DNA of 30,991 bases from DASXMT01 sp036521415 (GTDB lineage: Bacteria > Actinomycetota > Acidimicrobiia > Acidimicrobiales > RAAP-2), in the NCBI GenBank assembly GCA_036521415.1, contig DATDHU010000139.1, forward strand, positions 1 to 30,991, written 5' to 3'. Positions 1 through 8,023 of this stretch are shown one piece after another; the first letter of the stretch is position 1; every line of letters begins with the position of its first letter. The notes beneath the pieces are model-generated. The model saw nothing but the letters and a program-made list of their open reading frames with translations, was not told where the DNA came from and ran no database searches. A program made the translations under genes and the position numbers.

Positions 1-1
1 C

Positions 2-262
2 GACCTGGTCGCGGTGGGTGGCGCCCTCCGCCAGGTACACGGCCGCCTTCGAGAGGTAGCGGGCGACGTGGCCTACAACCTCGTGTTCCATTCGGCCCCC
101 TACCGGGCTCCCGAGCCGTATCACTGGCATGTTCACGTGGCGCCGAAGTTGGCCACTGTGGCCGGCTTCGAATTGGGCACCGGCGTGCTCATCAACATCG
201 TCAACCCCGAGCAGGCTGCCGAGCAGCTCGCCGTGCCGCTGCCGGTGGCGAACGCCGGCTAG
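2..262 (+). CDS. galT: C-terminal end of a galactose-1-phosphate uridylyltransferase-like protein (partial)
   Basis: The reading frame is open from the left edge of the window, so only the last 86 residues are present and the start lies outside. The fragment carries a YHWHVHVAPKL motif preceded by NLVFHSAP and followed by a GFELGTGVLINIVNPE stretch. This is the pattern seen at the C-terminal end of GalT-like nucleotidyltransferases of the HIT superfamily, where the His-x-His residues belong to the metal or nucleotide site. Such enzymes exchange UMP between UDP-glucose and galactose-1-phosphate, or act on related sugar phosphates. The gene is convergent with the phosphofructokinase gene, with 72 bp between the stops. 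The family call is fairly safe; the exact substrate cannot be judged from the fragment. Confidence 0.7.
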   Translation, partial: DLVAVGGALRQVHGRLREVAGDVAYNLVFHSAPYRAPEPYHWHVHVAPKLATVAGFELGTGVLINIVNPEQAAEQLAVPLPVANAG

Positions 263-334
263 TCATCCTGCCCCCGGCCGGGCCACTGAGCCCTGTCCCT
301 CGCTCCCACTCGATCAGCCCGCTGCCCGGTATCG

Positions 335-1381
335 CTACCCGAGGTAGAGCCCGGCGACGTTCTCGTACAGGTGGGGGTCGACCTGCTTGGGCTTCCCCAC
401 TGCAGCGGACAGCGGGACGCTGACGATCCCGCCCGCCTGCAGCGCCACCATGGTCCCGAACTCGCCTTCGTGCACCGCAGCCAGGGCGGCAGCGCCGAAC
501 CGGGTGGCCAGTACCCGGTCGAATGCGGTCGGCGACCCGCCGCGCTGGATGTGCCCGAGCACCGTCGACCGGGACTCGTACCCGGTTCGCAGCTCGATCT
601 CCTCGGCCAGGTAGGCGCCGATCCCGCCCAGGCGCACGTGACCGAACTGATCGGCCGTCCCTGCTCGTTGCGTGCGTCGGAGCGACTCGGACTCCTCGTC
701 GCGGGGTAGGGCCCCCTCGGCGACGACGAGGGTGGAGAAGAACCGCCCACCGTCGTGGCGCCGGCGAAGCCGGTCGCAGACGGCCTCGAGCGAGAAGGGG
801 ACCTCGGGTATCAGGATCTCGGCCGCGCCGCCGGCGATACCGGCATGCACGGCAATCCAGCCGACGTTGCGACCCATCACCTCGCACACGATCACGCGGT
901 GATGGGACTCGGCCGTGGTCTGGAGCCGGTCGATGGCCTCGGTGGCGATTTGGACGGCGGTGTCGAACCCGAAGGTCACCTCGGTCCCCGAGAGATCGTT
1001 GTCGATGGTCTTGGGAACCCCCACGACCGGGAGGCCCCGTCGGTGGAGCCGATCGGCCGCACCCAGGGTGTCGTCCCCGCCGATGGCCACCACGGCGTCG
1101 AGCTCGAGTGCCTTCATGGTGGCCTCGACCCGTTCGGGACCGTCGTCGGTGGCGAACGGATTGGTCCGGGACGAGCCCAGGATCGTCCCTCCCTTGGTCA
1201 GGATCGAGCGGCAGTGATCAGGGAGGAGCGGGACGGTGTTGTTCTCGATGATGCCGAGCCACCCGTCCAGGATGCCGACGAACTCGTCGTCGTGGCGGGC
1301 GGCACCGGCGAGGACCACGGCCCGGATGACCGCGTTCAGACCCGGGCAATCGCCTCCACCGGTGAGCACGCCGATCCGCAT
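335..1381 (-). CDS. pfkA: 6-phosphofructokinase, residues of the pyrophosphate-dependent type
   Basis: The protein phosphorylates fructose-6-phosphate to fructose-1,6-bisphosphate in glycolysis. It starts MRIGVLTGGGDCPGLNAV, the usual actinobacterial PFK start. I chose the ATG at 1381 rather than the in-frame GTG at 1387 because family members begin at this residue. Counted from the GTG, the donor loop is GGDD at 103-106 and the active-site motif is PKTIDND at 125-131, with MGRNVGW and GHIQRGG further on. Asp at the last position of GGDD (Gly104 in E. coli) and Lys before TIDND (Gly124 in E. coli) are the pair known from PPi-dependent enzymes such as that of Amycolatopsis, so PPi is the predicted donor. 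The length of 348 residues is normal. The upstream region consists of tandem hairpin repeats rather than a plain promoter. Confidence 0.93.
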   Translation of the reverse strand: MRIGVLTGGGDCPGLNAVIRAVVLAGAARHDDEFVGILDGWLGIIENNTVPLLPDHCRSILTKGGTILGSSRTNPFATDDGPERVEATMKALELDAVVAIGGDDTLGAADRLHRRGLPVVGVPKTIDNDLSGTEVTFGFDTAVQIATEAIDRLQTTAESHHRVIVCEVMGRNVGWIAVHAGIAGGAAEILIPEVPFSLEAVCDRLRRRHDGGRFFSTLVVAEGALPRDEESESLRRTQRAGTADQFGHVRLGGIGAYLAEEIELRTGYESRSTVLGHIQRGGSPTAFDRVLATRFGAAALAAVHEGEFGTMVALQAGGIVSVPLSAAVGKPKQVDPHLYENVAGLYLG

Positions 1382-1390
1382 GCACACATG

Positions 1391-1546
1391 GTAGAGACAG
1401 CGGGCTCTACCCGGAGCACATCGTAGAGACAGCGGGCTCTACCCGGAGCACATCGTAGAGACTGAGGGCTCTACCGGGAACACACGGTAGAGACAGCGGG
1501 CTCTACCCGGAGCACACGGTAGAGACCGCGGGCTCAGCCCGGAGCA
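1391..1546. repeat. Tandem 32-bp repeat array with internal inverted repeats, 4 full and 1 partial copy
   Basis: Copies begin at 1391, 1423, 1455, 1487 and 1519, a strict 32-bp period. The first four contain GTAGAG, an 8-nt spacer, then CTCTAC, a perfect 6-bp stem, followed by CCGG(A)GCACAYS. Copy 3 varies in the loop and in the CCGGAG part. The fifth copy has lost the right arm (CTCAGC) and runs into the 3' end of the maltokinase-like gene, so that gene's last codons and its TGA (1534-1536) are repeat sequence. There are no unique spacers, so this is not CRISPR. The array fills the gap between the maltokinase-like gene and pfkA. Possible roles are a terminator or attenuator series, an mRNA stabiliser or a protein binding array. 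Confidence 0.95.
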
Positions 1547-2886
1547 GCCAGGCTTCGAAGCGCCTGGCGGGTAGCCGAGCGCTCGAGCTCGAACACCGAG
1601 ACCAGCGACTGCACCATGTCAGCCGCCACCGGCACCAGCTGGTCGATGCCGGGCGTGTCCAGGTACCCGGCCAGGAACGCCCGGCGATTTCGTGCTTCCC
1701 ACGCCTGGGCCAGGTCGGTGAGTCGGAGCCGGCCGGTGGGGTCCCGCTCGATCGCGGCCACCTCGGCGACGTGGTGGAAGGACCAGAGCATATCGGCCAC
1801 ATCGGCCAACGGGGACCGGTAGATCGCGGCGGGCTGGGTCAGCATGCCCGTCCCCGACCCCTGGATGCCCCCGGGCGAGAAGTCGATGACGAACCAGCCG
1901 ACGTCGGTCCGGCTCACCCGTCCCAGGTGGAAGTCACCGTGGGTCCTGATGGTCGAGGCGCGCACGGAGGATTCGCGGAGGCCACCCACGACCGCGTCGA
2001 CGTCCTCATCGACCTGGTAGGGGTCGGCGGCGGCCACGACCTCGTCGACGGCCGCCACCCACGCTGAGACGGCACCATCCCGACGCCCGAACGCCTGCTC
2101 GAGCCCGAGGTGCATGCGAGCAGTCATGGTCCCGAGGTGCCGTGCGTCGGTAGCGAAATCGCCCCCGGCCTGCTCGGGCGAGCCGCCCAGGGCGTACAGG
2201 TCGCGTAATGAGGTCAGCGCCAGCGCCCACCCTCCGGTGCCGCCCGCCTGGTAGTCCTGCGCCACCCCGAGGTCCCTACCGCTCCGGCGCCACAATGCGT
2301 ATGGAGCTGGGATGTGGTTGAACCCGACGTCGTCGAGGGCCACGACGAGCTCGAGCCCGGGGTGCGGCCCCGCTTCCATCGGCAGTTGTTGGTAGACGGT
2401 GAAGGCCAGGTGGTCATCGAACGTGAGCGTCACCGAGTCGTAGTTGGTCCACACCCGCCGGACCCGCTCGGGCTCACCGTCGCCACCGGCGACCGCACCC
2501 AGCAGCAAGAGGGAGAGCTCGGCGTCAGACAAGCCGTCGAAGACGACGGCCATGCCGTGCTCGTCCTCCAGCAGGCCGAGGGGAGCATCGTCGGCGTCGG
2601 CCAGGAACCGCACGTCGTCGCCCGGCGCCCGGAGCCCGAGCACGGCGTGGACGGCGATCTCGTCCAGGCCCGCTACCTCGGCTACCACGGAGATGAGCCC
2701 GGGCCGCCCGGGCCGGATCACATCGGCACTGGCGATGGACACCGCAGCCGGCTCGGCGTCGACGAGCGCCTGCCCGGCCGACCCCGTCCATCCGGGCTGC
2801 CGAGTGACGAAGGCCGCCACCAGCTCGGCCAACGGGCCGTGAGCCCTGGACGGCAGCTCGGCGTCGGACGCTTCGAAGACGTTCAC
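1534..2886 (-). CDS. mak: Maltokinase-like kinase (aminoglycoside phosphotransferase fold)
   Basis: This 450-residue protein is probably the ATP-dependent maltokinase that makes maltose-1-phosphate in the cytoplasm. It has an N-terminal cap region (about 1-130) and a kinase-like C-terminal part. The catalytic loop is HGDFHLG at 316-322 and the metal-binding Asp lies in VIDF at 333-336, followed by SPLADVADMLWSFHH, which is close to the maltokinase pattern SPLRDVAGMLRSF. It starts with GTG, and its first four bases overlap the treS stop (GTGA, 2883-2886), so translation is coupled to trehalose synthase, the usual partner of Mak. The residues after the metal Asp (SPGG) differ from the usual DFEGEP, so the enzyme is divergent. 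Neither glgE nor glgB is seen in the window. Confidence 0.8.
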   Translation of the reverse strand: MNVFEASDAELPSRAHGPLAELVAAFVTRQPGWTGSAGQALVDAEPAAVSIASADVIRPGRPGLISVVAEVAGLDEIAVHAVLGLRAPGDDVRFLADADDAPLGLLEDEHGMAVVFDGLSDAELSLLLLGAVAGGDGEPERVRRVWTNYDSVTLTFDDHLAFTVYQQLPMEAGPHPGLELVVALDDVGFNHIPAPYALWRRSGRDLGVAQDYQAGGTGGWALALTSLRDLYALGGSPEQAGGDFATDARHLGTMTARMHLGLEQAFGRRDGAVSAWVAAVDEVVAAADPYQVDEDVDAVVGGLRESSVRASTIRTHGDFHLGRVSRTDVGWFVIDFSPGGIQGSGTGMLTQPAAIYRSPLADVADMLWSFHHVAEVAAIERDPTGRLRLTDLAQAWEARNRRAFLAGYLDTPGIDQLVPVAADMVQSLVSVFELERSATRQALRSLAAPG

Positions 2887-4691
2887 GACAACGCCTCGAT
2901 GGAGGCATCCACGACATAGGACAACTCACCGGTCAGGGAGACCACCGGGTGCACCAGCTCGAACCACTGGTAGCCGTAGGGAGCAAGGGTGACCGGGTAG
3001 GGGTCGATGCCCACGAGCGGGAACGGTACCCGGCCCAGCAGCTCCACCGGCTGCAGGCCGTGCCAGTGACCCATGTGGAGCTCGGCCGGCTGGGCGAACC
3101 GGCTCAGGTTGTGGATGCACAGGACGGGATTGCCGTCGGTGCCCCGCTCGGTGCGGACGAAGGCCAGCACCGACGGGTTGGAGCAGGGCAGAACCTCGAA
3201 TTCACCGGTGCCGAACACCGGGAACTCCCGCCGGACGCCCAGCATCCGCCGGATCCAGTGCAGAAAGGAACTGGGGTTGCGCTGTTGAGCCTCCACGTTC
3301 ACGGCCTGGAACCCGTAGACCGGGTCCATGAGCGGCGGCAGGTACAACTGGGCAAAGTCGGCCCGGCTGAAACCCCCGTTCCGGTCGGGGGTCCACTGCA
3401 TGGGGGTCCGGACCGAGTCGCGGTCGCCCAAGTAGAGGTTGTCGCCCATCTGCATCTCGTCCCCGTAGTAGAGGACGGGGCTGCCGGGAAGGGACAGGAG
3501 CAAGGAGTAGAGCAACTCGGCGAGCCGGCGGTCGCGGTCGATCAAGGGCGCCAATCGCCGGCCGATGCCCATGTGCCGCTTCATGCGCGGGTCTTTGGCG
3601 TACTCGGCGAACAGGTAGTCCCGATCCTCGTCGGAGACCATCTCCAAGGTGAGCTCGTCGTGGTTGCGCAAGAAGATGGCCCACTGCCCGCCGGGCGGTG
3701 CCGCCGGGGTCTGGGCCAGGATCTCGGTGATCGGGTAGCGCTGCTCCCGCCGAACGGCCATGAACAAACGCGGCATCAAGGGGAAGTGGAAGCACAGGTG
3801 GCACTCGTCGTCGTCGCCGAAGTAGTCGGCCACGTCGACCGGCCATCCATTGGCTTCGGCCAGGAGTATCCGGCCCGGGTACTTCACGTCGAGCTCGGCC
3901 CGGACCCGACGGATGAAGGCGTGGGTCTCGGGCAGGTTCTCCCCTGCCGTCCCGTCCCTCTGGTACAGGAAGGGCACGGCGTCCAGGCGGAAGCCGTCCA
4001 GGCCCAGGTCGAGCCAGAAGCGGACGACGTCGAGGATGGCGTCGGCCACCTCGGGGTTCTCGTAATTGAGGTCCGGTTGGTGGGAGTAGAAGCGGTGCCA
4101 GTAGTACTGCTCTCGCACCGGGTCGTAGGACCAGTTGGACCGCTCGACATCGACGAAGACGACCCGGGCCTCGGGCCATCGCTGGTCGTCGTCGTTCCAG
4201 ACGTACCAGTCGGCCTTGGGGTTGTCTCGGCTCTGGCGGGACTCGAGGAACCAGGGGTGCTGGTCGCTGGTGTGGTTGATGACCAGATCGGCGATGACCC
4301 GGATGCCCCGGCGGTGGGCCTCGCGGAGCAAATGCCGAAGGTCGTCCACCGTTCCGTAGTCGGGATGCACGCTGAAGTAGTCGCTAATGTCATACCCACC
4401 ATCGCGCAACGGCGACGGGTAGAAGGGCAGCAGCCACAGGCAGTCGACGCCCAGCCATTGCAGGTAGTCGAGCTTGGCGATCAGGCCGTGGAGGTCCCCG
4501 GTCCCGTCATCGTTGCCATCGAAGAAGCCCCGGATCAGGACCTCGTAGAACACGGCCCGCTGGAACCAGCGCGGATCCTCCTCCGGCGGCGGGAGCGGTT
4601 CTCCGGCCGGGGTGGGTACCGTGACGCTGCCGGACTCCTCCCGCTGGCCGCGAGGAGGCGAGGCGGGAGACGAAAGGACGGACTCATCCAT
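2883..4691 (-). CDS. treS: Trehalose synthase (maltose alpha-D-glucosyltransferase)
   Basis: TreS interconverts maltose and trehalose and is a GH13-family glucosyltransferase of the cytoplasm. The 602-residue length fits the family. Visible GH13 motifs are DLVINH at 135-140, GFRLDAVP at 233-240 with the nucleophile Asp237, LLAEAN with the acid/base Glu279, and NHDEL at 343-347 with the third acid Asp345. The opening AVFYEVLIRGFFDGNDDGTGD is typical of TreS. The first 35 or so residues are Pro/Ser-rich and probably disordered. An ATG at 4691 is preceded by AAGGGAG. The gene lies 17 bp after the enoyl-CoA hydratase gene and overlaps the maltokinase-like gene by 4 bp. A TreS-Mak pair usually feeds alpha-glucan synthesis through GlgE. 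Confidence 0.96.
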   Translation of the reverse strand: MDESVLSSPASPPRGQREESGSVTVPTPAGEPLPPPEEDPRWFQRAVFYEVLIRGFFDGNDDGTGDLHGLIAKLDYLQWLGVDCLWLLPFYPSPLRDGGYDISDYFSVHPDYGTVDDLRHLLREAHRRGIRVIADLVINHTSDQHPWFLESRQSRDNPKADWYVWNDDDQRWPEARVVFVDVERSNWSYDPVREQYYWHRFYSHQPDLNYENPEVADAILDVVRFWLDLGLDGFRLDAVPFLYQRDGTAGENLPETHAFIRRVRAELDVKYPGRILLAEANGWPVDVADYFGDDDECHLCFHFPLMPRLFMAVRREQRYPITEILAQTPAAPPGGQWAIFLRNHDELTLEMVSDEDRDYLFAEYAKDPRMKRHMGIGRRLAPLIDRDRRLAELLYSLLLSLPGSPVLYYGDEMQMGDNLYLGDRDSVRTPMQWTPDRNGGFSRADFAQLYLPPLMDPVYGFQAVNVEAQQRNPSSFLHWIRRMLGVRREFPVFGTGEFEVLPCSNPSVLAFVRTERGTDGNPVLCIHNLSRFAQPAELHMGHWHGLQPVELLGRVPFPLVGIDPYPVTLAPYGYQWFELVHPVVSLTGELSYVVDASIEALS

Positions 4692-4708
4692 CAGTGGTCG
4701 TGTCTCCC

Positions 4709-5563
4709 TTATCGACCGGTGAATTCCGCCTGGTTCGGACCGTGGGCCAGGAACGATTGGATGCCAATCGTCGCATCCTCGGTCTCGAACGAAGCCACGA
4801 ATGCCTCCTTCTCCCGGTCGAGGCCGTCAGCCAGCGAGCCGTCCAACCCCTGGTCGATCGCCCGTTTGGCCAGGGCCTGGGCAGCCACCGCTCCGGTGGC
4901 GAGCGTCCGGGCCAACGACACGGCCTCGGTCAGCACCTCGTCCCTCGGCACCACACGATCGGCCAGGCCGATGGCCTTGGCCTCCTCGGCTCGGACCTGG
5001 CGCCCGGTGACGATGAGGTCCTTGGCCCGCGACGGGCCGATCAAGCGGGCCAAACGCTGCGTACCGCCACCGCCGGGAACCACGCCGAGCAGGATCTCGG
5101 GCTGGCCAAACGTGGCGTTGTCGGCCACCACGCGCATGTCACAGGCGAGGGCCAGCTCACACCCCCCGCCAAGCGCATACCCGTTGACCGCGGCGATCAC
5201 CATCCTCGGCAGCGACACCAACCTGTCGCCCACGGCACGAAACCCGTCGGCGACGATGGCGGCCGAACCGGCACCATTGAACTCGGCGACGTCAGCGCCG
5301 GCGGCGAAGATTCGAGGGCCGCCCCACACCACCACCGCCCCGGGAAGGTCCGCGGCCAGGTCGTCGAGCACGTCCCGCAATTGCCGCAACACCTCTCCGG
5401 AGAGTGCGTTCATCTTCGGGCGGTCGAGCTGGATCAGCGCCACCCCGTCGTCTCGGCGCTCGAGCCTGACGAACCTGCCGTCGTCCGATACTGCCTCGGG
5501 TCTTTGCTCAGGGGTCACAATCGCACGGTAGCCGACGCGCCGGGGGCCGCCCCGCCGGCTCAC
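4709..5563 (-). CDS. Enoyl-CoA hydratase/isomerase family protein
   Basis: This is a crotonase-fold enzyme that probably hydrates 2-enoyl-CoA in fatty acid or amino acid breakdown. The frame gives 284 residues. Both catalytic glutamates of true hydratases are present: Glu136 in GGGCELALACD and Glu156 in FGQPEILLG. They are followed by VVPGGGGTQRL, and the oxyanion-hole segment FAAGAD is at 86-91. The N-terminus is uncertain: the first 15 residues (Arg-rich) look unlike the family and a GTG at 5518 would give a more usual start (MTPEQRP), but neither has a clear ribosome binding site. It lies 17 bp before treS on the same strand, an unusual partner, so co-transcription is likely but a shared function is not evident. 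Confidence 0.92.
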   Translation of the reverse strand: MSRRGGPRRVGYRAIVTPEQRPEAVSDDGRFVRLERRDDGVALIQLDRPKMNALSGEVLRQLRDVLDDLAADLPGAVVVWGGPRIFAAGADVAEFNGAGSAAIVADGFRAVGDRLVSLPRMVIAAVNGYALGGGCELALACDMRVVADNATFGQPEILLGVVPGGGGTQRLARLIGPSRAKDLIVTGRQVRAEEAKAIGLADRVVPRDEVLTEAVSLARTLATGAVAAQALAKRAIDQGLDGSLADGLDREKEAFVASFETEDATIGIQSFLAHGPNQAEFTGR

Positions 5564-5674
5564 CGACCAGGCGCCGGTTACCTCCCCACGAGGTCGGTCG
5601 GCGTGATCTCCGCTCGCACCACGGCGAGCTCCGAGCCGCTCCGGAGGACTGCTGGCCCCGGACCGATGGGTAGG

Positions 5675-6286
5675 TCAGGCGGCTGCGAACAGGCCGGCGC
5701 GCCAGGGCATGACGTCGGCGGCGATGTAGGCCATGGCCGCCAGCGCTGCGTGGTGGTATTCCGCCGCGCCGCTCGTGCAGTCCGACGCCACGGTGACCTT
5801 GAAGTCGCGCTGTTCAGCCGACCTGACGGTGGACTCCACGCACACGTTGGTCGCCACGCCACAGACCAGGAGGTGGCCGACCCCGATCGTGCGAAGTACC
5901 AATTCGAGGTCGGTGTACAAGAAGGCGTCGTACCGGTTCTTCTCCACTACCAGATCCCCGTCGAGAGGTTTGAGCTCGTCGGCGACGGCCGCGTCCCAGC
6001 TCCCCTTGACCAGGGAGCGCTCTCCTTCCTTGAACAGTTCTCGGGACCGGAGCCGGACGGGCACGTCGAAGTAGTCAGGCCGAAACACGTGCTTGGTGTA
6101 GATCACCGGGAGCCCGGCGCCTCGGGCCTCGGCCACCAGTTGGACCGACTCGGCCACCACCCGCTCCACCTCGAACATGGGATCGTTGTTGCGGGTGACC
6201 GATCCCTCCGGGTGGAGGAAGCCATTCTGCATGTCGATGACCAGGAGTGCCGGACGAGAGGCTGGATCGGTCACGGCTAGCCCCAC
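5675..6286 (-). CDS. Isochorismatase-family cysteine hydrolase, RutB-like
   Basis: The protein belongs to the cysteine hydrolases that cleave amide or ureide bonds (RutB, biuret hydrolase, N-carbamoylsarcosine amidase, nicotinamidase). The catalytic triad is visible: Asp18 in LLVIDMQNGF, Lys116 in VEKNRYDAF and Cys149 in CGVATNVCVESTVR. The ATNVCVEST stretch resembles RutB, which hydrolyses ureidoacrylate or its peracid, but no other rut genes are present. The GTG at 6286 overlaps the stop of the small AtzG-like gene; a GTG at 6274 (MTDPASRP) is an equally good start. As the last gene of the amidase/importer cluster it probably acts on a product or parallel substrate of the amidase. The substrate is unknown. 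Confidence 0.9.
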   Translation of the reverse strand: MGLAVTDPASRPALLVIDMQNGFLHPEGSVTRNNDPMFEVERVVAESVQLVAEARGAGLPVIYTKHVFRPDYFDVPVRLRSRELFKEGERSLVKGSWDAAVADELKPLDGDLVVEKNRYDAFLYTDLELVLRTIGVGHLLVCGVATNVCVESTVRSAEQRDFKVTVASDCTSGAAEYHHAALAAMAYIAADVMPWRAGLFAAA

Positions 6287-6495
6287 TCGGCGAACGTGGG
6301 CGTGGGATCGAACAGGAGGCCCGGCGCCTCATACCTGGCCTCGGGGACGGCGTGCAACATGTCCACCATGCCTCGAAGCCTGGGGTAGTCCTCGACAAAG
6401 GTGATGATCTCCTCCTCTGTTGCCGGGATCCCCGCAGCGGCCAGCATGGCGCGCACCGTTACCTCGTCTGTGGATGTCGGTGGGTCGATGGTCAT
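6277..6495 (-). CDS. Small GatC/AtzG-like protein, likely partner of the adjacent amidase
   Basis: This 72-residue protein starts at an ATG (6495) with AAAGGAAA about 6-8 nt upstream. It is a small, acidic, helical protein ending with FDPTPTFAEWG. Its pattern is two short helices, then a hydrophobic VDMLHAVPEA segment, then a Pro-rich tail. This resembles the AtzG/DUF4089 class and GatC, small chains that wrap around amidases and stabilise them, as AtzG does for AtzE in cyanuric acid breakdown. It sits 40 bp after the 474-residue amidase and overlaps the cysteine hydrolase start, which supports a subunit role. The similarity is by pattern and context only, so the family call is moderate; that it is a real gene is more certain. 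Confidence 0.72.
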   Translation of the reverse strand: MTIDPPTSTDEVTVRAMLAAAGIPATEEEIITFVEDYPRLRGMVDMLHAVPEARYEAPGLLFDPTPTFAEWG

Positions 6496-6535
6496 GTCCG
6501 TTTCCTTTCGTCTCGTGCTGAGGTGGCCGGTCCGA

Positions 6536-7960
6536 TCATGCCGCCACGACGTCCGCCACCAGTGCCGGCACCTGGCGATGCCAATCGGTGGCCTGCTGGT
6601 AGCCGTACCCGGCGCCGAGCAGCGTGGTCTCGTCGAAGTGCCGACCGGCCAGCTGCAGGGAAAGGGGCAGTCCTTCGGCCGTGAAGCCCATGGGCACCAC
6701 CAACGCCGGGTTGCCCACCGAGTCCCAGTACGGCGTGTGGACGTACTGGAACACCTGTCCGATCTCAAGCACGCCGCCGGCCATGTCGTCGTAGTGGGTG
6801 GCACCGGTGGACGCCGTGGGCGTGGCCACCATGTCCACCCTCTCGAACAGCTCGCCCAGCGATCGAAGGGCGACCCGGCGCACCCGCTGGGCCTGCACGA
6901 AGTCGGCGCCCGAGAGCAGGGCACCCTGGACCACCATACGCCGCGTGCCCAAGAAGAAGTCTTCCCAGCGCGTGCGCATATCGGGCAAGTGGTAGGCCAG
7001 TGCCTCCCCGCCCATGGTCACCATGTCGGCCGCCAGCATCTCGTCGTAGTACGGCAGTACCACCTCCACCACCGTCGCCCCCAGCCCCTCGAGAACGGCC
7101 GCCGCCGCATCGAACGATGGGGCCACGGCGGGATCGGCGCCCTCGGGGGAATGGTGGACCCGGTCGATGCCGATGACCTTTCCCTCCAGGGAGCCCGCAG
7201 CGAGGTCAGCAGAGAAGTCGGGCACCGGCCGGTCCGCACAGTCGGGGTCGCTGGCGTGGTAGCCGGCCAGTACCTGGAGCATGGCGGCGCAGTCCTCGGC
7301 GGTGCGAGCCATCGGCCCGATATGGTCGAGGCTGTAGCCAAGGGGGGCACACCCTGACTTGGGCACCCGACCGAAGGTGGGCATCAAGCCGGTGATCCCG
7401 CAAAACGCGGACGGGAGCCGGATGCTGCCGCCGGTGTCGGTGCCCAGACCGCCCAGGAAGAATCCGGCGGCGACACCGGCCCCGGTGCCCGAGCTCGAGC
7501 CACCCGGCCAGGTGGCGGTGTCCCAGGGATTGCGGGGCAACGGGAAGGGCTTGGCCGGGTCCGGGGCCCCGCAGGCGAACTCCATGGTGGTCACCTTCCC
7601 GGTGATCACCGCTCCGGCCAACCGGAGGCGGGCCACCACGGGTGCGTCCCTGCCTGCCCCCCAGTCCCGATCGAGCACCAGGCTGTTGGCCGTCGTCGGC
7701 CCTTCGGCCGCGGCGATGATGTCCTTGATGCCGAGCGGGATGCCCTGGAGCGGTCCCCGGTCGATGCCCTCGTCCAGCTCACGGTCGGCCAGGGCGGCGG
7801 CGGCCATGGCTTGTTCGTCGAACCGGGCCAGATAGGTGCCAAGCTCGGCATCGTGAACATCGGCTCGAGCCAGCACCGCCGCGGTCAGGTCGGCGCTGGT
7901 GAGGTCTCCGGCCCGTATGGCGGTACCGGCTTCAGTGATGGAAAGCGGTATGTCGGTCAT
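6536..7960 (-). CDS. Amidase (amidase signature family), AtzE/GatA-like
   Basis: This is a 474-residue Ser-cisSer-Lys hydrolase that cleaves a carboxamide to acid and ammonia. The triad is visible: Lys79 in GIPLGIKDII, cis-Ser155 in PGGSSSGTGAG and nucleophile Ser179 in TDTGGSIRLP, with the usual 24-residue spacing between the serines. The start ATG at 7960 (MTDIPLSITEAG) is preceded by GGAGG with a 9-nt spacer; the open frame extends further upstream but without support. It lies 63 bp after the binding-protein gene and is followed by the AtzG-like gene and the cysteine hydrolase. This amidase plus small-protein pair recalls AtzE-AtzG. The substrate cannot be read from the sequence. Confidence 0.93.
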   Translation of the reverse strand: MTDIPLSITEAGTAIRAGDLTSADLTAAVLARADVHDAELGTYLARFDEQAMAAAALADRELDEGIDRGPLQGIPLGIKDIIAAAEGPTTANSLVLDRDWGAGRDAPVVARLRLAGAVITGKVTTMEFACGAPDPAKPFPLPRNPWDTATWPGGSSSGTGAGVAAGFFLGGLGTDTGGSIRLPSAFCGITGLMPTFGRVPKSGCAPLGYSLDHIGPMARTAEDCAAMLQVLAGYHASDPDCADRPVPDFSADLAAGSLEGKVIGIDRVHHSPEGADPAVAPSFDAAAAVLEGLGATVVEVVLPYYDEMLAADMVTMGGEALAYHLPDMRTRWEDFFLGTRRMVVQGALLSGADFVQAQRVRRVALRSLGELFERVDMVATPTASTGATHYDDMAGGVLEIGQVFQYVHTPYWDSVGNPALVVPMGFTAEGLPLSLQLAGRHFDETTLLGAGYGYQQATDWHRQVPALVADVVAA

Positions 7961-8023
7961 GGCGTGTGTCCTCCGTTGATGCTCGGTTGCTGTCTGTCTG
8001 GATGCGGGCTTCGTGGTGCCCAC

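Noticed and set aside
340..352. Match of GGTAGAGCCCG near the pfkA stop to the reverse strand of the 32-bp repeat
   Set aside because: Only 11 bases match and they encode normal PFK residues; chance similarity is likely.
1391..1546. CRISPR array
   Set aside because: The 32-bp units follow each other without unique spacers, and no cas genes are nearby.
2949..5531. Very long open frame on the plus strand (860 codons)
   Set aside because: It is antisense to treS and the enoyl-CoA hydratase, both with full catalytic motifs. High GC content removes stop codons from the opposite strand; the translation shows no known motif.
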